From the NCBI RefSeq assembly GCF_014645015.1, contig NZ_BMLC01000002.1, positions 62,001 through 126,000 of the forward strand: a stretch of 64,000 bases of DNA, given 5' to 3'. A model generated the notes under the pieces. It saw only the letters and a program-made list of their open reading frames with translations. It was not told the origin of the DNA and searched no databases. Positions 24,496 through 33,942 of this stretch are shown here, in pieces. The translations under genes and the position numbers were made by a program. The stretch comes from Salinibacterium xinjiangense. GTDB lineage: Bacteria > Actinomycetota > Actinomycetes > Actinomycetales > Microbacteriaceae. How positions within the stretch are numbered: position 1 is the first letter of the stretch; each line of letters begins with the position of its first letter.

Positions 24496-25871
24496 GCCAG
24501 GCATCGCTGGCATCGAGCCAGCCGGTCCGCTACCCCGATTCCGGTTCGCAACCGGTGATGACAAGGCGCGCCTGGGTGCTGGTGGTCCTCAACATCCTGA
24601 TCCCCGGATCAGCCCAGCTCCTCGCAGGCAACAGGCGGCTCGGACGGTTCGGAGTCGGCGCCACCTTCGTACTGTGGGCGCTGATCATCGCGGCCGGCCT
24701 CACGTTCCTGCTGTCACGATCGACCATCCTGACGATTGCCAGCATGAGCATCAGCCTGATCGCGATCGCGCTCGTCCTGGCTTTTTACGCGGTTCTCTGG
24801 CTGATTCTCACGCTCGACACCCTACGCCTGGTGAGACTCATCAAGGCTGCACCGTCTGCTCGAGGATGGGTCGCGGGCCTCGCGACGATCCTGCTGGTGG
24901 CGACCTCCGGCACGGCTGCCTACGGTGCATTCGTTGCGACTACGGCGAGCAACTTCGTCTCCAACGTCTTTATCACCGCACCTCCGAAGCCGGCCATCGA
25001 CGGTCGGTACAACATCATGCTGCTCGGCGGCGACTCCGGCCCCGACCGGGATGGGCTTCGCCCAGACAGCATCACGGTGGTCAGCATCGACGCGGCCACG
25101 GGTGCTGCCACGATGATCGGCCTGCCCCGGAACATGGAATACGTGCCCTTCTCCGAGGGCTCTCCCCTGGCGGCCGCGTACCCCAATGGATACGGTGCCG
25201 ATCTGGGTTGTGAGGTGAGCGTCTGCCTCCTGAATTCCGTCTACACCGAGGTGGAGCTCATGAGCCCCGAGATGTACCCGGATGCGGTTGCCCAGGGCAG
25301 TGAGCCCGGGATCGAGGGCATGAGGGATGCCGTCCAGGGCATCACCGGTCTCTCCATCCAGTACTACGCGCTGATCGACATGCAGGGCTTTCTCGACCTG
25401 GTTGATTCGCTTGGCGGGATCACCGTCGATGTAGCAACGGCAGTTCCGATCCACTCCGACGAGACGTTCACCACGGTCGCAGAATGGATCGGTCCGGGGG
25501 TTGTTCATCTCGACGGCTATCACGCGCTCTGGTATGCGCGGTCGCGACACGACACATCGGACTATGACCGAATGGCGCGCCAACGCCAGCTCGAAGAAGC
25601 GCTGCTCGAGCAGTTCACTCCCGCGAACGTCCTGAGCCAGTTGCAGGGGGTTGCCGCTGCAGGAACCCGGGTGGTCAAGACCGACATTCCGCAGGCATCG
25701 CTGGGCTACTTTGTCGACCTGGCATCGAAAACGAAGAACCTGCCCCTGCAGAACGTGGAATTGGTTCCGGATAACGGCGTCGATCCCGAAGATCCCGACT
25801 ATGACCACATCAGGCAGTTGGTGGCTGCCGGTGTTGCGCCGATCCCGAGTTCAGACACCACCGGCGGATAG
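24492..25871 (+). CDS. LytR-CpsA-Psr (LCP) family glycopolymer transferase
   Basis: 459 residues. A polytopic N-terminus (about four helices to residue 155) precedes an LCP catalytic domain with [21 protein letters not shown], the arginine-bearing [11 protein letters not shown] and the [13 protein letters not shown] segment. LCP enzymes move glycan from a lipid carrier to peptidoglycan (or arabinogalactan). With the surrounding rhamnose and exporter genes, this is the likely attachment step for the polymers made here. GTG start overlaps the purE stop. Several membrane segments instead of one is somewhat unusual for the family. Confidence 0.88.
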   Translation: MSQASLASSQPVRYPDSGSQPVMTRRAWVLVVLNILIPGSAQLLAGNRRLGRFGVGATFVLWALIIAAGLTFLLSRSTILTIASMSISLIAIALVLAFYAVLWLILTLDTLRLVRLIKAAPSARGWVAGLATILLVATSGTAAYGAFVATTASNFVSNVFITAPPKPAIDGRYNIMLLGGDSGPDRDGLRPDSITVVSIDAATGAATMIGLPRNMEYVPFSEGSPLAAAYPNGYGADLGCEVSVCLLNSVYTEVELMSPEMYPDAVAQGSEPGIEGMRDAVQGITGLSIQYYALIDMQGFLDLVDSLGGITVDVATAVPIHSDETFTTVAEWIGPGVVHLDGYHALWYARSRHDTSDYDRMARQRQLEEALLEQFTPANVLSQLQGVAAAGTRVVKTDIPQASLGYFVDLASKTKNLPLQNVELVPDNGVDPEDPDYDHIRQLVAAGVAPIPSSDTTGG

Positions 25872-25874
25872 CGG

Positions 25875-27005
25875 CTACAGGTCGGCGTGGAGCTGCCAGA
25901 CCTTCTCGGCTGAACTGCGCCAGCTGAAGGCATGTGCACGGTCCGAACCCGAGTAGCCGAGCCTGATTGCGAGCTGGCGGTCATCCAGTATGGACTGGAT
26001 GGCGTCGGCCAGTCTCTCCGGATAGAGGTCGCTGTCGCCCCGCTGCACGACGATTCCGCCACCCGCGGCGAGCTCGACAAGCGCGGGAGCGTCGGAGTGC
26101 ACGACCGGAGTGCCGAGCGAGAAAGCGTCGAGCATGGGCATGCCGAATCCCTCTTCGATATTGGGGTAGGCGAAGACCGTCGCGTTCTTCATGACGACCG
26201 CCAGGTCGGCATCCTCCAGGAATCCGAGACCCTGGACGCGCGCCTGTTCGAGGCCGGCGTCAGCGACAGCTGTGGCGAGGGCACCATCATCGGCGGCAGG
26301 ACCGACGATCAACAGTGGTTCGTCACTTCTGAGTTGTGACATCGCCCGGATCAGTTGATCGATGCCCTTTCGCGGATCGAGGCCGCCGATGGCCAGGATG
26401 TAGCGTGCCGGGAGGGCGAGCCTGGAGGCCCGTTCGTCGGCGTCGACGGGCGGGATGATGAGCGAACTGGCGGCGCCGCTGATGACCCGCACCCGGTCAC
26501 CGAGATCGGCGATCCCGCCCAGCTGGTCGGCAACTGTGTGGCTGGGCGCGACGATTCCGTCGGCAAAGCGCGTCGCGCGCTTGAGCATCGCCTTGTGCCA
26601 GGCGACGACGCGGGGAGGGAGCAACTCAGGATGCGACCACGCGACAGTGTCGTGCACAGTGACCACGATCTGGTCTGCACTGTTCAGTCGATCATGGCGG
26701 GACAGTGGGGCCAGCAGGCTCGGCGCGTGCACCATCCCATGGCCGGGGAGCCTCGTGAAGCCGTGCTGCCAGGCCGCCTTTACCTCCCGGCCGGCGAGGG
26801 CGCTTTTGTGGAGCCGGGAGAGACCGGGGAGTCTCTGGTTGATCAAATCGTATTCCGGCTCGGTCGATGCTGAGACGAACGCCTCCACGTAGCAGTCGCG
26901 CGGTGCCGTTGCGATAAGGGCTCGCGTGAGTTCCTCGGTGTACCTGCCCACGCTCCCGGGGGTGTGGGCGAGCATCTCATCGATGATGACTCGGAGGGTG
27001 GTCAT
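25875..27005 (-). CDS. GT4 family glycosyltransferase
   Basis: 376 residues of GT-B fold. N-terminal acceptor domain with GSVGRYTEELTRAL, donor domain with YILAIGGLDPRKGIDQLI and the GT4 nucleotide-sugar signature FAYPNIEEGFGMPMLDAF followed by GTPVVHSD. It begins with ATGA overlap on the rmlD stop (27002-27005), so it is co-translated with the rhamnose pathway and may use dTDP-rhamnose or GDP-mannose. It is convergent with the LCP gene, three bases apart. Confidence 0.85.
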   Translation of the reverse strand: MTTLRVIIDEMLAHTPGSVGRYTEELTRALIATAPRDCYVEAFVSASTEPEYDLINQRLPGLSRLHKSALAGREVKAAWQHGFTRLPGHGMVHAPSLLAPLSRHDRLNSADQIVVTVHDTVAWSHPELLPPRVVAWHKAMLKRATRFADGIVAPSHTVADQLGGIADLGDRVRVISGAASSLIIPPVDADERASRLALPARYILAIGGLDPRKGIDQLIRAMSQLRSDEPLLIVGPAADDGALATAVADAGLEQARVQGLGFLEDADLAVVMKNATVFAYPNIEEGFGMPMLDAFSLGTPVVHSDAPALVELAAGGGIVVQRGDSDLYPERLADAIQSILDDRQLAIRLGYSGSDRAHAFSWRSSAEKVWQLHADL

Positions 27006-27871
27006 GAGGCCCCCAGGGCCCCTGAGGCGAAAGCAGAACCGAGGGCCGCCTTCCAGTCACGCATGGGCTCGAGGCCCGCGGCCGTCCATGCACCGTGGCC
27101 GAGCACAGAATACGACGGGCGCGGTGCCGGGCGCACGAACGATGAACTGTCGGTGGGCTTCACACGCTCAGGATCGAAACCACCGAGCTCGAAGATCGCC
27201 TGCGCGAAATCAAACCACGTCGCCTGGCCCGAATTGGTGCCGTGGTAGATCCCGGCGGGTACACCCGCGTCGAGCATCCCAACGATCCGTGCGGCGAGAT
27301 CCATCGTCCAGGTGGGCTGGCCGAGCTGGTCGCTCACCACATCGACCGTGTCGCGCTCCCTGGCAAGCCGCAGCATCGTCGCGGCGAAGTTGCCGCCGTG
27401 CTGGCCATATAGCCATGCTGTCCGGATGATGCGGGTGCCCTCAGGGTGGATCGCCAGCGCCAGCTGCTCACCCCGCGCCTTCGTGCGCCCGTAGGCAGAG
27501 ACAGGATGGCACGGTGCATCCTCGGCGTAGGGCGTCGTCGCAGTGCCATCGAAAACATAATCGGTAGAGACTTGCACCAGTGCCGCGCCGAACCTGGCGG
27601 CAGCGGCAGCGAGATTCGCAGCACCCGCCGCGTTGATCGCGAACGCAACATCTTCGTGGGTCTCGGCGTCGTCGACCTTCGTGTAGGCGGAGGCATTGAT
27701 GACGACGTCATGCCCCTCGACGGCCGAGAGCACGGCGTTCGCATCGGTTACATCGAGGTGAGCGCGGGTGAGCGCTGTGACATCCCGCTCTGACAGCACG
27801 CGCTGGAGGTCGGTGCCGAGCATGCCACCGGCGCCGGCGATGAGGTACCTGCGAGACGGGGTCGAACTCAC
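27002..27871 (-). CDS. rmlD: dTDP-4-dehydrorhamnose reductase
   Basis: About 289 residues, short-chain dehydrogenase fold, last step of dTDP-L-rhamnose synthesis. N-terminal YLIAGAGGMLGTDL, STDYVFDG, the YxxxK pair in YGRTKARGE and RTAWLYG are typical. The GTG at 27871 overlaps the rmlB stop (GTGA) and is preferred over more upstream in-frame codons that would lie within rmlB. Confidence 0.92.
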   Translation of the reverse strand: MSSTPSRRYLIAGAGGMLGTDLQRVLSERDVTALTRAHLDVTDANAVLSAVEGHDVVINASAYTKVDDAETHEDVAFAINAAGAANLAAAAARFGAALVQVSTDYVFDGTATTPYAEDAPCHPVSAYGRTKARGEQLALAIHPEGTRIIRTAWLYGQHGGNFAATMLRLARERDTVDVVSDQLGQPTWTMDLAARIVGMLDAGVPAGIYHGTNSGQATWFDFAQAIFELGGFDPERVKPTDSSSFVRPAPRPSYSVLGHGAWTAAGLEPMRDWKAALGSAFASGALGAS

Positions 27872-28851
27872 AGTGCGGCGCGCTCTTTCAACGGTTCCCA
27901 CCACTGGCGGTTGTCGCGGTACCACTGCACGACGTCGGCGAGGCCCTGCTCGAACGGCACGAGGGGCTCGTAACCGAGCTCTGCGCGGATCTTGGAGATA
28001 TCGACGCTGTAACGCAGGTCATGTCCCAGGCGATCCTGGACCCGGTCGACGTACGACCAGTCTTTGCCCGTCGCATCCAGCAGCAACTGTGTGAGCTCCT
28101 TATTCGTGAGCTCCGTTCCGCCCCCGATGTTGTAGATCTCGCCGGCGCGGCCACCGACGAGAACCATCGCGATACCGCGGGTGTGGTCGTCGACATGCAG
28201 CCAGTCGCGGATATTGTTGCCCTCCCCATAGAGAGGCACGTGCCTGTCGTCGATGAGGTTGGTGACGAACAGCGGGATGACCTTTTCCGGGAAGTGGTAC
28301 GGCCCGTAGTTGTTCGAGCAGCGCGTGATCGAAAGATTGAGCCCGTGCGTGCGGAAGTAACTGCGGGCGAGCAGGTCGCTTCCGGCCTTCGATGCGGAGT
28401 ACGGCGAGTTCGGTTCGAGCGGCCGCTGTTCATCCCACGAGCCTTCGGCGATCGAGCCGTAGACCTCGTCGGTGGAGACGTGTACGAAGCGGCCGAGATT
28501 GTGGCGAAGCGCGGCATCCAGCAGCCTCTGCGTGCCGAGCACGTTGGTCTCCACGAAGATGCCCGAGTCGCGCACCGAGCGGTCGACGTGCGATTCTGCG
28601 GCGAAGTGCACGATGGAATCCACGCCGGGAAGCAGTTTGTCGAGCAGGTCGGAATCGCGGATGTCGCCCTCGATGAACGAATACCGCGGGGAATCTGCGA
28701 CCGGCGCCAGGTTCTCGAGGTTGCCGGAGTATGTCATGGCGTCGAGAACGACGACCTCGGCCCCCTCAAGCCCGGGGTACGCATCTTCCAGGGTGCGTCG
28801 AACGAAGTTCGAGCCAATGAAGCCGGCACCGCCGGTGACGAGGATTCTCAT
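27868..28851 (-). CDS. rmlB: dTDP-glucose 4,6-dehydratase
   Basis: About 327 residues, extended SDR. MRILVTGGAGFIGSNFV binds NAD. HFAAESHVDRS, STDEVYGS (Thr-Asp-Glu of the active site), YSASKAGSD and TRCSNNYGPYHFPEK are diagnostic. A TTG at 28863 would add four residues, but ATG at 28851 gives the canonical start and leaves the gaaagaaag stretch as ribosome-binding site. First of an rmlB-rmlD-GT4 set joined by overlaps. A glycosyltransferase gene lies upstream in the same direction, about 25 bases away. Confidence 0.93.
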   Translation of the reverse strand: MRILVTGGAGFIGSNFVRRTLEDAYPGLEGAEVVVLDAMTYSGNLENLAPVADSPRYSFIEGDIRDSDLLDKLLPGVDSIVHFAAESHVDRSVRDSGIFVETNVLGTQRLLDAALRHNLGRFVHVSTDEVYGSIAEGSWDEQRPLEPNSPYSASKAGSDLLARSYFRTHGLNLSITRCSNNYGPYHFPEKVIPLFVTNLIDDRHVPLYGEGNNIRDWLHVDDHTRGIAMVLVGGRAGEIYNIGGGTELTNKELTQLLLDATGKDWSYVDRVQDRLGHDLRYSVDISKIRAELGYEPLVPFEQGLADVVQWYRDNRQWWEPLKERAAL

Positions 28852-28875
28852 GATCTTGTGCAACTTTCTTTCGCT

Positions 28876-29817
28876 TCACCACACGCCGATGGCTACCAAT
28901 AGGGCAATTATCCTTTGATCCCGCGGTCTTCTCCGCATTTGGCCACTCATGCTGGCCAACGCCAACCGGGATCGGAGTCCGGTGGCGGTGAGCAAATGCA
29001 GGATCTGCTCGAGCGCAGCGCGGTCGCCTGATGGTGCCGACTGGATCGATACTCGCGTCAGCAGAACGGCGTGATTGCGTAGCCAGTGGCTGCGGATCAG
29101 TCTCAATCGAGTGATCGCGGCGCCGATACCGGTGTTCGATCCGATGACGTTGTCATCGTGTTGGCGGTAATCGACGGTGGACTCGCCGTCGATGTGCCAC
29201 GACCAGCCGTGCGACCGTGCGATCGCGTAGATGAGCGAATCGTGGAAGTCGACCCGAGGGGCGACGGCATCGGGTCGGGTGAGCAGATCCCTGGTGAGCT
29301 GCGCCAGCCGCGGAGTCAGGAGGAAAGTGCTGCCCGGCCCGGGGCTCTCCAGTAGGTAGTCCCGCCCGCGCTGCGGGTAGTCCTTGCGCACCAGGGTGCG
29401 CTTTCCCGCGCCCGTGAAGGCCGTGACACTGGATGACACCCCGTCGAATCCGCGCGCGAGCAGCGTTGCGTGGCGCTTCAGCTTTCCGGGCATCCAGATG
29501 TCGTCCTGGTCGGCGAATGCCACGAGGGCATCGGCAGTATCGACCGAGGTAAGCAGCCGATAGAAGTTCGCCGACGAGCTGCCCGTCGGCGCCGGATCTT
29601 CGAGAACGGTCAGCCTGGGCTCGCGCGACGCCAGTTCGGCGAGCCATTCGCCGGTGCCGTCTGTCGAGCCGTCATCCGCGGCGACAATCCTGACCGCAAC
29701 ACCGGACTGGTCGAGGATGCTGGCGATCTGCTGGGGCAACCATCGCACTCCGTTGAACGTCGCGAGTAGCACGACGATGTCGGGCTCGGCGCCATTGTGA
29801 TCGCCGGTGTTGAACAT
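28876..29817 (-). CDS. GT2 glycosyltransferase, rhamnosyltransferase-like
   Basis: 313 residues, GT-A fold: VLLATFNGVRWLPQQIASIL at the N-terminus, ADDGSTDGT, the metal motif FADQDDIW and, near 210-220, DYRQHDDNVIG, a pattern frequent in rhamnosyltransferases. It is close relative in plan to the protein encoded at 41020. TACTGT lies eight bases before the ATG, so the leader is very short or absent. It heads the rmlB-rmlD-GT4 transcription unit and probably uses dTDP-rhamnose. Confidence 0.8.
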   Translation of the reverse strand: MFNTGDHNGAEPDIVVLLATFNGVRWLPQQIASILDQSGVAVRIVAADDGSTDGTGEWLAELASREPRLTVLEDPAPTGSSSANFYRLLTSVDTADALVAFADQDDIWMPGKLKRHATLLARGFDGVSSSVTAFTGAGKRTLVRKDYPQRGRDYLLESPGPGSTFLLTPRLAQLTRDLLTRPDAVAPRVDFHDSLIYAIARSHGWSWHIDGESTVDYRQHDDNVIGSNTGIGAAITRLRLIRSHWLRNHAVLLTRVSIQSAPSGDRAALEQILHLLTATGLRSRLALASMSGQMRRRPRDQRIIALLVAIGVW

Positions 29818-29941
29818 GGATGTCCACAGTACCGGAGCGTCGAGTCTGTAAGGCCCGGATGGGGGCCAGCCAGGCCATTGCCTCGTGAACTATGCAGCCC
29901 TAGCATCATCACCATGGGTGGCTTTTCAGCACCCTAATTTC

Positions 29942-29968
29942 TTGCGTGGACAATCGGGTTCCACGCAA
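29942..29968 (+). promoter_or_regulatory. 9-bp inverted repeat between -10 box and protease start
   Basis: ttgcgtgga (29942-29950) and tccacgcaa (29960-29968) are exact complements with a 9-base loop. A TAATTT hexamer (29935-29940) lies directly upstream, so transcription should start within the repeat. It may be an operator, or a 5' hairpin that controls translation of the protease mRNA. An aagggga ribosome-binding site follows at 29974-29980. Confidence 0.5.
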
Positions 29969-29985
29969 TGGACAAGGGGATTCCC

Positions 29986-32343
29986 ATGCTGGCCACTCGC
30001 TTTTCCAAGCGCCGCTCACGAATCGTCGCCGCAGCGACGACCTTCGCCATGTGCGGCGCGCTGGCCATTAGCCCGGTCATGGCCGCGACAGCGGACGAAC
30101 CCATCGATACGAGCGGGATCGAAGTGATGGGGTCATACCCCGCCGCCGACTTCGTCGCAGAGGCCCAGGCCCTCCCGCCCGAGCTCGTGACCAGCCTCGA
30201 CGTCGACCTCGGTATCACCGGTGAAGAGTTCATGGCACAGTCTGAAGCGGCAGCCCAGGCTGTCGAGGTCGTCGACTCGCTTGAGGATGCCGGCATCGTT
30301 GTGCTTGGCTCACGCATCGACGGCACCACGCTGACCGTGAACGTGTCGACGGAAGCGGAAGTAGCGGTTGTCGAAGCAGCCGGTGCGGTCGGAGTTGTGG
30401 GTGAACCGGCTCCGTTCGTCGCTCCGGAGGCCCCTCTGGTGTTCGCCGCCGACCCGTCGTCCGACTTCTACGGAGGCCAGGGTTACTACTTCGAATCCGG
30501 CGTGTCTGCCTTCCGTTGCACCAGTGGATTCAACGGCTTTTCGTCGACCGGCGGGCGACAGTTCCTCAGCGCTGGCCACTGTGTGAAGAATGCACAGAGC
30601 CCTGTAACTGCGCTCAACATGTCCAGCCCGAACCAGGAAGCGACCCTAGCCCAGCTTGGCCCCATCCTCGGGGAGGCAGTTCTCTCAAGCGCGAAGCTCG
30701 GCGACGGTAACGACGCTGGCCTGGTGAACGTCTCGAACCCGAATGTTCGATCGCAGTCTTCGGTGCTGACGTGGGGAGGCAGTGCAGGGGTTCCTGGTGC
30801 AGGGGCTCCTCTCGCTTCGACACCGCTCACCATCACAGGCACGTCGCGAACTGTCGATGGAGCTGCGGTGTGCAAGTCGGGGAGCAGCACGGGTTGGAAA
30901 TGTGGAACCGTTCTGGCTGTCGACATTACCGCCGACGTGGATGGCAGCCTTGTCAATTCCGTCGTCACCGATGCCTGTACCGTGCAGGGGGATAGCGGGG
31001 GGCCGCTGGTGTCGGGAAGTCTCGCCATCGGCGTGACATCCTGGGCGACAATCGGCACGTGCGATGATCCAAATTTTGCTTCGGGTGCATTTCCGATGGC
31101 AGGGGGGGCGGGCAAATCGAGCGTCGCTGCTCTCTACGGCGCCAATTGGGAAATCGCCGTGGCGGTGGCCGCACCGGCGGTAACGACTGCTTCCGGGGCT
31201 CACCTCTCCGGGATCGGTTCGATCACTGGAACTGTTTCCTCGCCAACGCCGTCCTCGAAGGTGCTCGCATACCTGGACGGGGCGACAAGCCCGTTCGCCA
31301 CCGTACCTGCAACGTCAGGTAGCTGGAGCATTTCCCTCAATGGTGTTGCAGCGGGGTCTCACTCGGTGAGTCTGGCCGCGGGATCAGGGTGGTCCAGGTC
31401 TGCCCCGGTCGTACTGAGCGTCGTAGTAGACAACATCTCCCAGCGCATCAGCGGAACGGATCGCTTCGACACAGCGATCAAGGTTTCGACCTCGTCATAT
31501 CCCGCAGGCTCGCCAACATCGATCAACGTGGTGTACGTGACGACGGGGCGAAACTTCCCCGATGCATTGTCTGCTGCTCCGGCTGCCGCAAGGCAGGGCG
31601 GTGTCCTTCTTCTCACTGAGCCAAATTCGCTTCCTGCGAATGTGAGGGACGAGATCATTCGTCTGGATCCGGCGAAGATAGTCGTGGTGGGGGGTCCGAA
31701 TTCCGTGTCGGATTCCGTGTTCGCCAGCCTCGAAAGTGTGCAACCGAACATCATTCGAATCGGCGGCGGGGACCGCTACGAGACCTCCCGTAACATCGTC
31801 AAGTACGCGTTCCCTTCTGCCGCCAGCGCGTATGTCGCCACGGGTGCGAACTTTCCTGATGCGCTCAGTGCCAGCGGCGCGGGAGGCGCACTTGACACGC
31901 CGGTCATCCTTGTACCCGGCCACCTCTCGTCAGTGGATAGCGCGACGCAGGCTCTCCTGACAGCACTCGGTGTCTCGAATATCGCAGTGATAGGTGGGCC
32001 TGCTTCGATGACCGAGGGAATGAAAGCTTCTTTGGGACGGATAGCTCCTACGACACGAATAGGCGGGGAAGACAGGTTCGAGACATCCAAAAACATTGCG
32101 GTTGCAGCCTTTGGGTCGTCGAACCCGACTGAGGTGTTCCTGGCGACGGGCTATAACTTCCCTGATGCGCTTGCTGGCGCGGTGCTGGCAGGAACCCGAT
32201 CCGCTCCGCTGATCGTCATACCCACAAGCTGCATACCGGCTTCCGTCATTGCTGCTCTGCAGCAATTCGGCACCACCAAGGTGACGCTCTTGGGTGGTGC
32301 TGCTGTTCTTACTGAGGACGTTGCCAGGCTTAAACAGTGCTGA
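29986..32343 (+). CDS. Secreted S1-family (streptogrisin/alpha-lytic-like) protease with CWB2 repeats
   Basis: 785 residues from the ATG at 29986, chosen because aagggga lies five bases before it; ATG 29968 falls in an inverted repeat. Signal peptide about 1-34, pro-region to about 155, then a chymotrypsin-fold domain with triad His198 (SAGHC), Asp243 (GNDAGLV) and Ser337 (GDSGGP). A short beta-rich linker follows (about 400-480), then three CWB2 repeats (about 484-785). The CWB2 part would hold the protease at the wall. Flanked by rml genes on both sides. Substrate unknown. Confidence 0.87.
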   Translation: MLATRFSKRRSRIVAAATTFAMCGALAISPVMAATADEPIDTSGIEVMGSYPAADFVAEAQALPPELVTSLDVDLGITGEEFMAQSEAAAQAVEVVDSLEDAGIVVLGSRIDGTTLTVNVSTEAEVAVVEAAGAVGVVGEPAPFVAPEAPLVFAADPSSDFYGGQGYYFESGVSAFRCTSGFNGFSSTGGRQFLSAGHCVKNAQSPVTALNMSSPNQEATLAQLGPILGEAVLSSAKLGDGNDAGLVNVSNPNVRSQSSVLTWGGSAGVPGAGAPLASTPLTITGTSRTVDGAAVCKSGSSTGWKCGTVLAVDITADVDGSLVNSVVTDACTVQGDSGGPLVSGSLAIGVTSWATIGTCDDPNFASGAFPMAGGAGKSSVAALYGANWEIAVAVAAPAVTTASGAHLSGIGSITGTVSSPTPSSKVLAYLDGATSPFATVPATSGSWSISLNGVAAGSHSVSLAAGSGWSRSAPVVLSVVVDNISQRISGTDRFDTAIKVSTSSYPAGSPTSINVVYVTTGRNFPDALSAAPAAARQGGVLLLTEPNSLPANVRDEIIRLDPAKIVVVGGPNSVSDSVFASLESVQPNIIRIGGGDRYETSRNIVKYAFPSAASAYVATGANFPDALSASGAGGALDTPVILVPGHLSSVDSATQALLTALGVSNIAVIGGPASMTEGMKASLGRIAPTTRIGGEDRFETSKNIAVAAFGSSNPTEVFLATGYNFPDALAGAVLAGTRSAPLIVIPTSCIPASVIAALQQFGTTKVTLLGGAAVLTEDVARLKQC

Positions 32344-32357
32344 TGCGACGGTTTCGG

Positions 32358-32363
32358 TAGACT
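32358..32363 (+). promoter_or_regulatory. -10 box of rmlC, leaderless start
   Basis: TAGACT, then ctccga, then the GTG at 32370: six-base spacing. It gives rmlCA its own promoter downstream of the protease gene. Confidence 0.55.
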
Positions 32364-32369
32364 CTCCGA

Positions 32370-32984
32370 GTGCAAATCCGTGAGCTTACGATTCCTGACG
32401 TCTACGAGATCACCCCCGTCCAGCGGGCGGACGATCGTGGAAGGTTTCTCGAGTGGTACCGGTTCGACAAGCTCGCTGAGGTGACGGGTCACCCCATCAC
32501 CCTGAGGCAGGCGAACACCTCCGTGTCGAAGAAGGGAGTCGTGCGCGGGATCCACTTCGCGGATGTTCCCGTCGGGCAGGCAAAGTACGTCACCGCCATG
32601 CATGGGGCAGTGCTCGACTTTGCGATCGACATTCGTCTCGGCTCGCCGACGTTCGGCCAATGGGACACTGTGTTGCTCGACGACGTGGACTGCAAGGCGA
32701 TCTACCTCTCTGAAGGGCTCGGGCACGCCTTCGTCGCCCTCACCGACGACGCGGTGGTGAGCTACCTCGTCAGTGACACATACAACCCGACCGCAGAGCA
32801 TGGCATCAACCCGCTGGATGAGCAGATCGGCCTGGTATTTCCGCCCGAAGCCGGCGAGGCGTTGCTGTCGCCGAAAGACGTCGAGGCGCCGTCGCTTGCT
32901 GAGGCCGAAGCCCTGGGGCTGCTGCCTCGGTGGGATGATGTCAGGGCGTTTTACAACGAGTTGAACGAAGCAAACGGAGCCTGA
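32370..32984 (+). CDS. rmlC: dTDP-4-dehydrorhamnose 3,5-epimerase
   Basis: A 204-residue cupin. [38 protein letters not shown] (catalytic His in RGIHF), [18 protein letters not shown] and the [12 protein letters not shown] segment are diagnostic. Third step of dTDP-rhamnose synthesis. Leaderless GTG start. It is followed directly by rmlA, while rmlB and rmlD lie on the other side of the protease gene on the opposite strand. Confidence 0.93.
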   Translation: MQIRELTIPDVYEITPVQRADDRGRFLEWYRFDKLAEVTGHPITLRQANTSVSKKGVVRGIHFADVPVGQAKYVTAMHGAVLDFAIDIRLGSPTFGQWDTVLLDDVDCKAIYLSEGLGHAFVALTDDAVVSYLVSDTYNPTAEHGINPLDEQIGLVFPPEAGEALLSPKDVEAPSLAEAEALGLLPRWDDVRAFYNELNEANGA

Positions 32985-32985
32985 C

Positions 32986-33855
32986 ATGCGCGGAATAATC
33001 CTGGCCGGCGGATCCGGTACGCGCCTCTGGCCGATTACCAAAGGCATCTCCAAGCAGTTGATGCCGATCTACGACAAGCCGATGATCTACTACCCCCTGT
33101 CGACGCTGATGATGGCTGACATCAGGGAGATCCTGATCATCACAACACCCGCGTACTACGACCAGTTCAGAGCGTTGCTGGGCGATGGCTCAGAGCTGGG
33201 CATCCGACTCGAATACGCGGTGCAGCCGAGCCCGGACGGTCTTGCGCAGGCATTCATCATCGGCGAGGAGTTCATCGGTGACGAGAGCGTCGCCCTTGTG
33301 CTCGGCGACAACATCTTCCACGGCGCTGGGCTCGGCTCATCCCTGCGGGGCAACGGTGGGATCGAAGGCGGTCTGATCTTCGCGTACCACGTCTCGAACC
33401 CGACCTCCTATGGAGTCGTCGAGTTCGACGATGACATGAAGGCGATCTCCATCGAGGAGAAGCCGACCAAACCGAAGAGCAACTATGCGGTTCCCGGGCT
33501 GTACTTCTATGACAACTCTGTTGTCGGCATCGCGAAGACCATTGTTCCGAGCGCGAGGGGTGAGCTCGAGATCTCTACGGTAAACGAGCGGTACCTCGAT
33601 GCTGGAAAGCTGCAGGTGCAGGTGCTCGACCGGGGGACAGCGTGGCTTGATACCGGAACATTCGAGTCGATGATGCAGGCATCCGAGTATGTGCGTGTCA
33701 TCGAGGATCGCCAGGGGTTCAAGATTGGCTGCATCGAAGAAATTGCGTGGCGTGCGGGCTGGATCGACGACGCGCAGCTTGCGGCGCTCGCGGCCCCCTT
33801 GCAGAAAAGCGGCTACGGTACCTATCTCCAGGGGCTCATCGCCGCCGCAGGATGA
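32986..33855 (+). CDS. rmlA: Glucose-1-phosphate thymidylyltransferase
   Basis: A 289-residue nucleotidyltransferase making dTDP-glucose. N-terminal [18 protein letters not shown], then [30 protein letters not shown] and [18 protein letters not shown] are all as in RmlA. cggagc precedes the ATG by about seven bases. One base after the rmlC stop, so co-transcribed; first enzyme of the pathway completed by rmlB, rmlC and rmlD in this window. Confidence 0.95.
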   Translation: MRGIILAGGSGTRLWPITKGISKQLMPIYDKPMIYYPLSTLMMADIREILIITTPAYYDQFRALLGDGSELGIRLEYAVQPSPDGLAQAFIIGEEFIGDESVALVLGDNIFHGAGLGSSLRGNGGIEGGLIFAYHVSNPTSYGVVEFDDDMKAISIEEKPTKPKSNYAVPGLYFYDNSVVGIAKTIVPSARGELEISTVNERYLDAGKLQVQVLDRGTAWLDTGTFESMMQASEYVRVIEDRQGFKIGCIEEIAWRAGWIDDAQLAALAAPLQKSGYGTYLQGLIAAAG

Positions 33856-33942
33856 CCGGCTCGGTGGCGCCGCGATGACGGTTGTTCAGAGTTCTAGGCT
33901 AAGTTGGTCCTCGGTCTATGGCCCCGTCCGCAGTGAGGTTGC

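Noticed and set aside
24822-25808. Open frame of 328 codons opposite the LCP gene
   Set aside because: The LCP gene has all catalytic motifs; the antisense frame shows none and only shadow-type composition.
28021-28902. Open frame of 293 codons opposite rmlB
   Set aside because: RmlB is unmistakable on the minus strand; the plus-strand frame has no family features.
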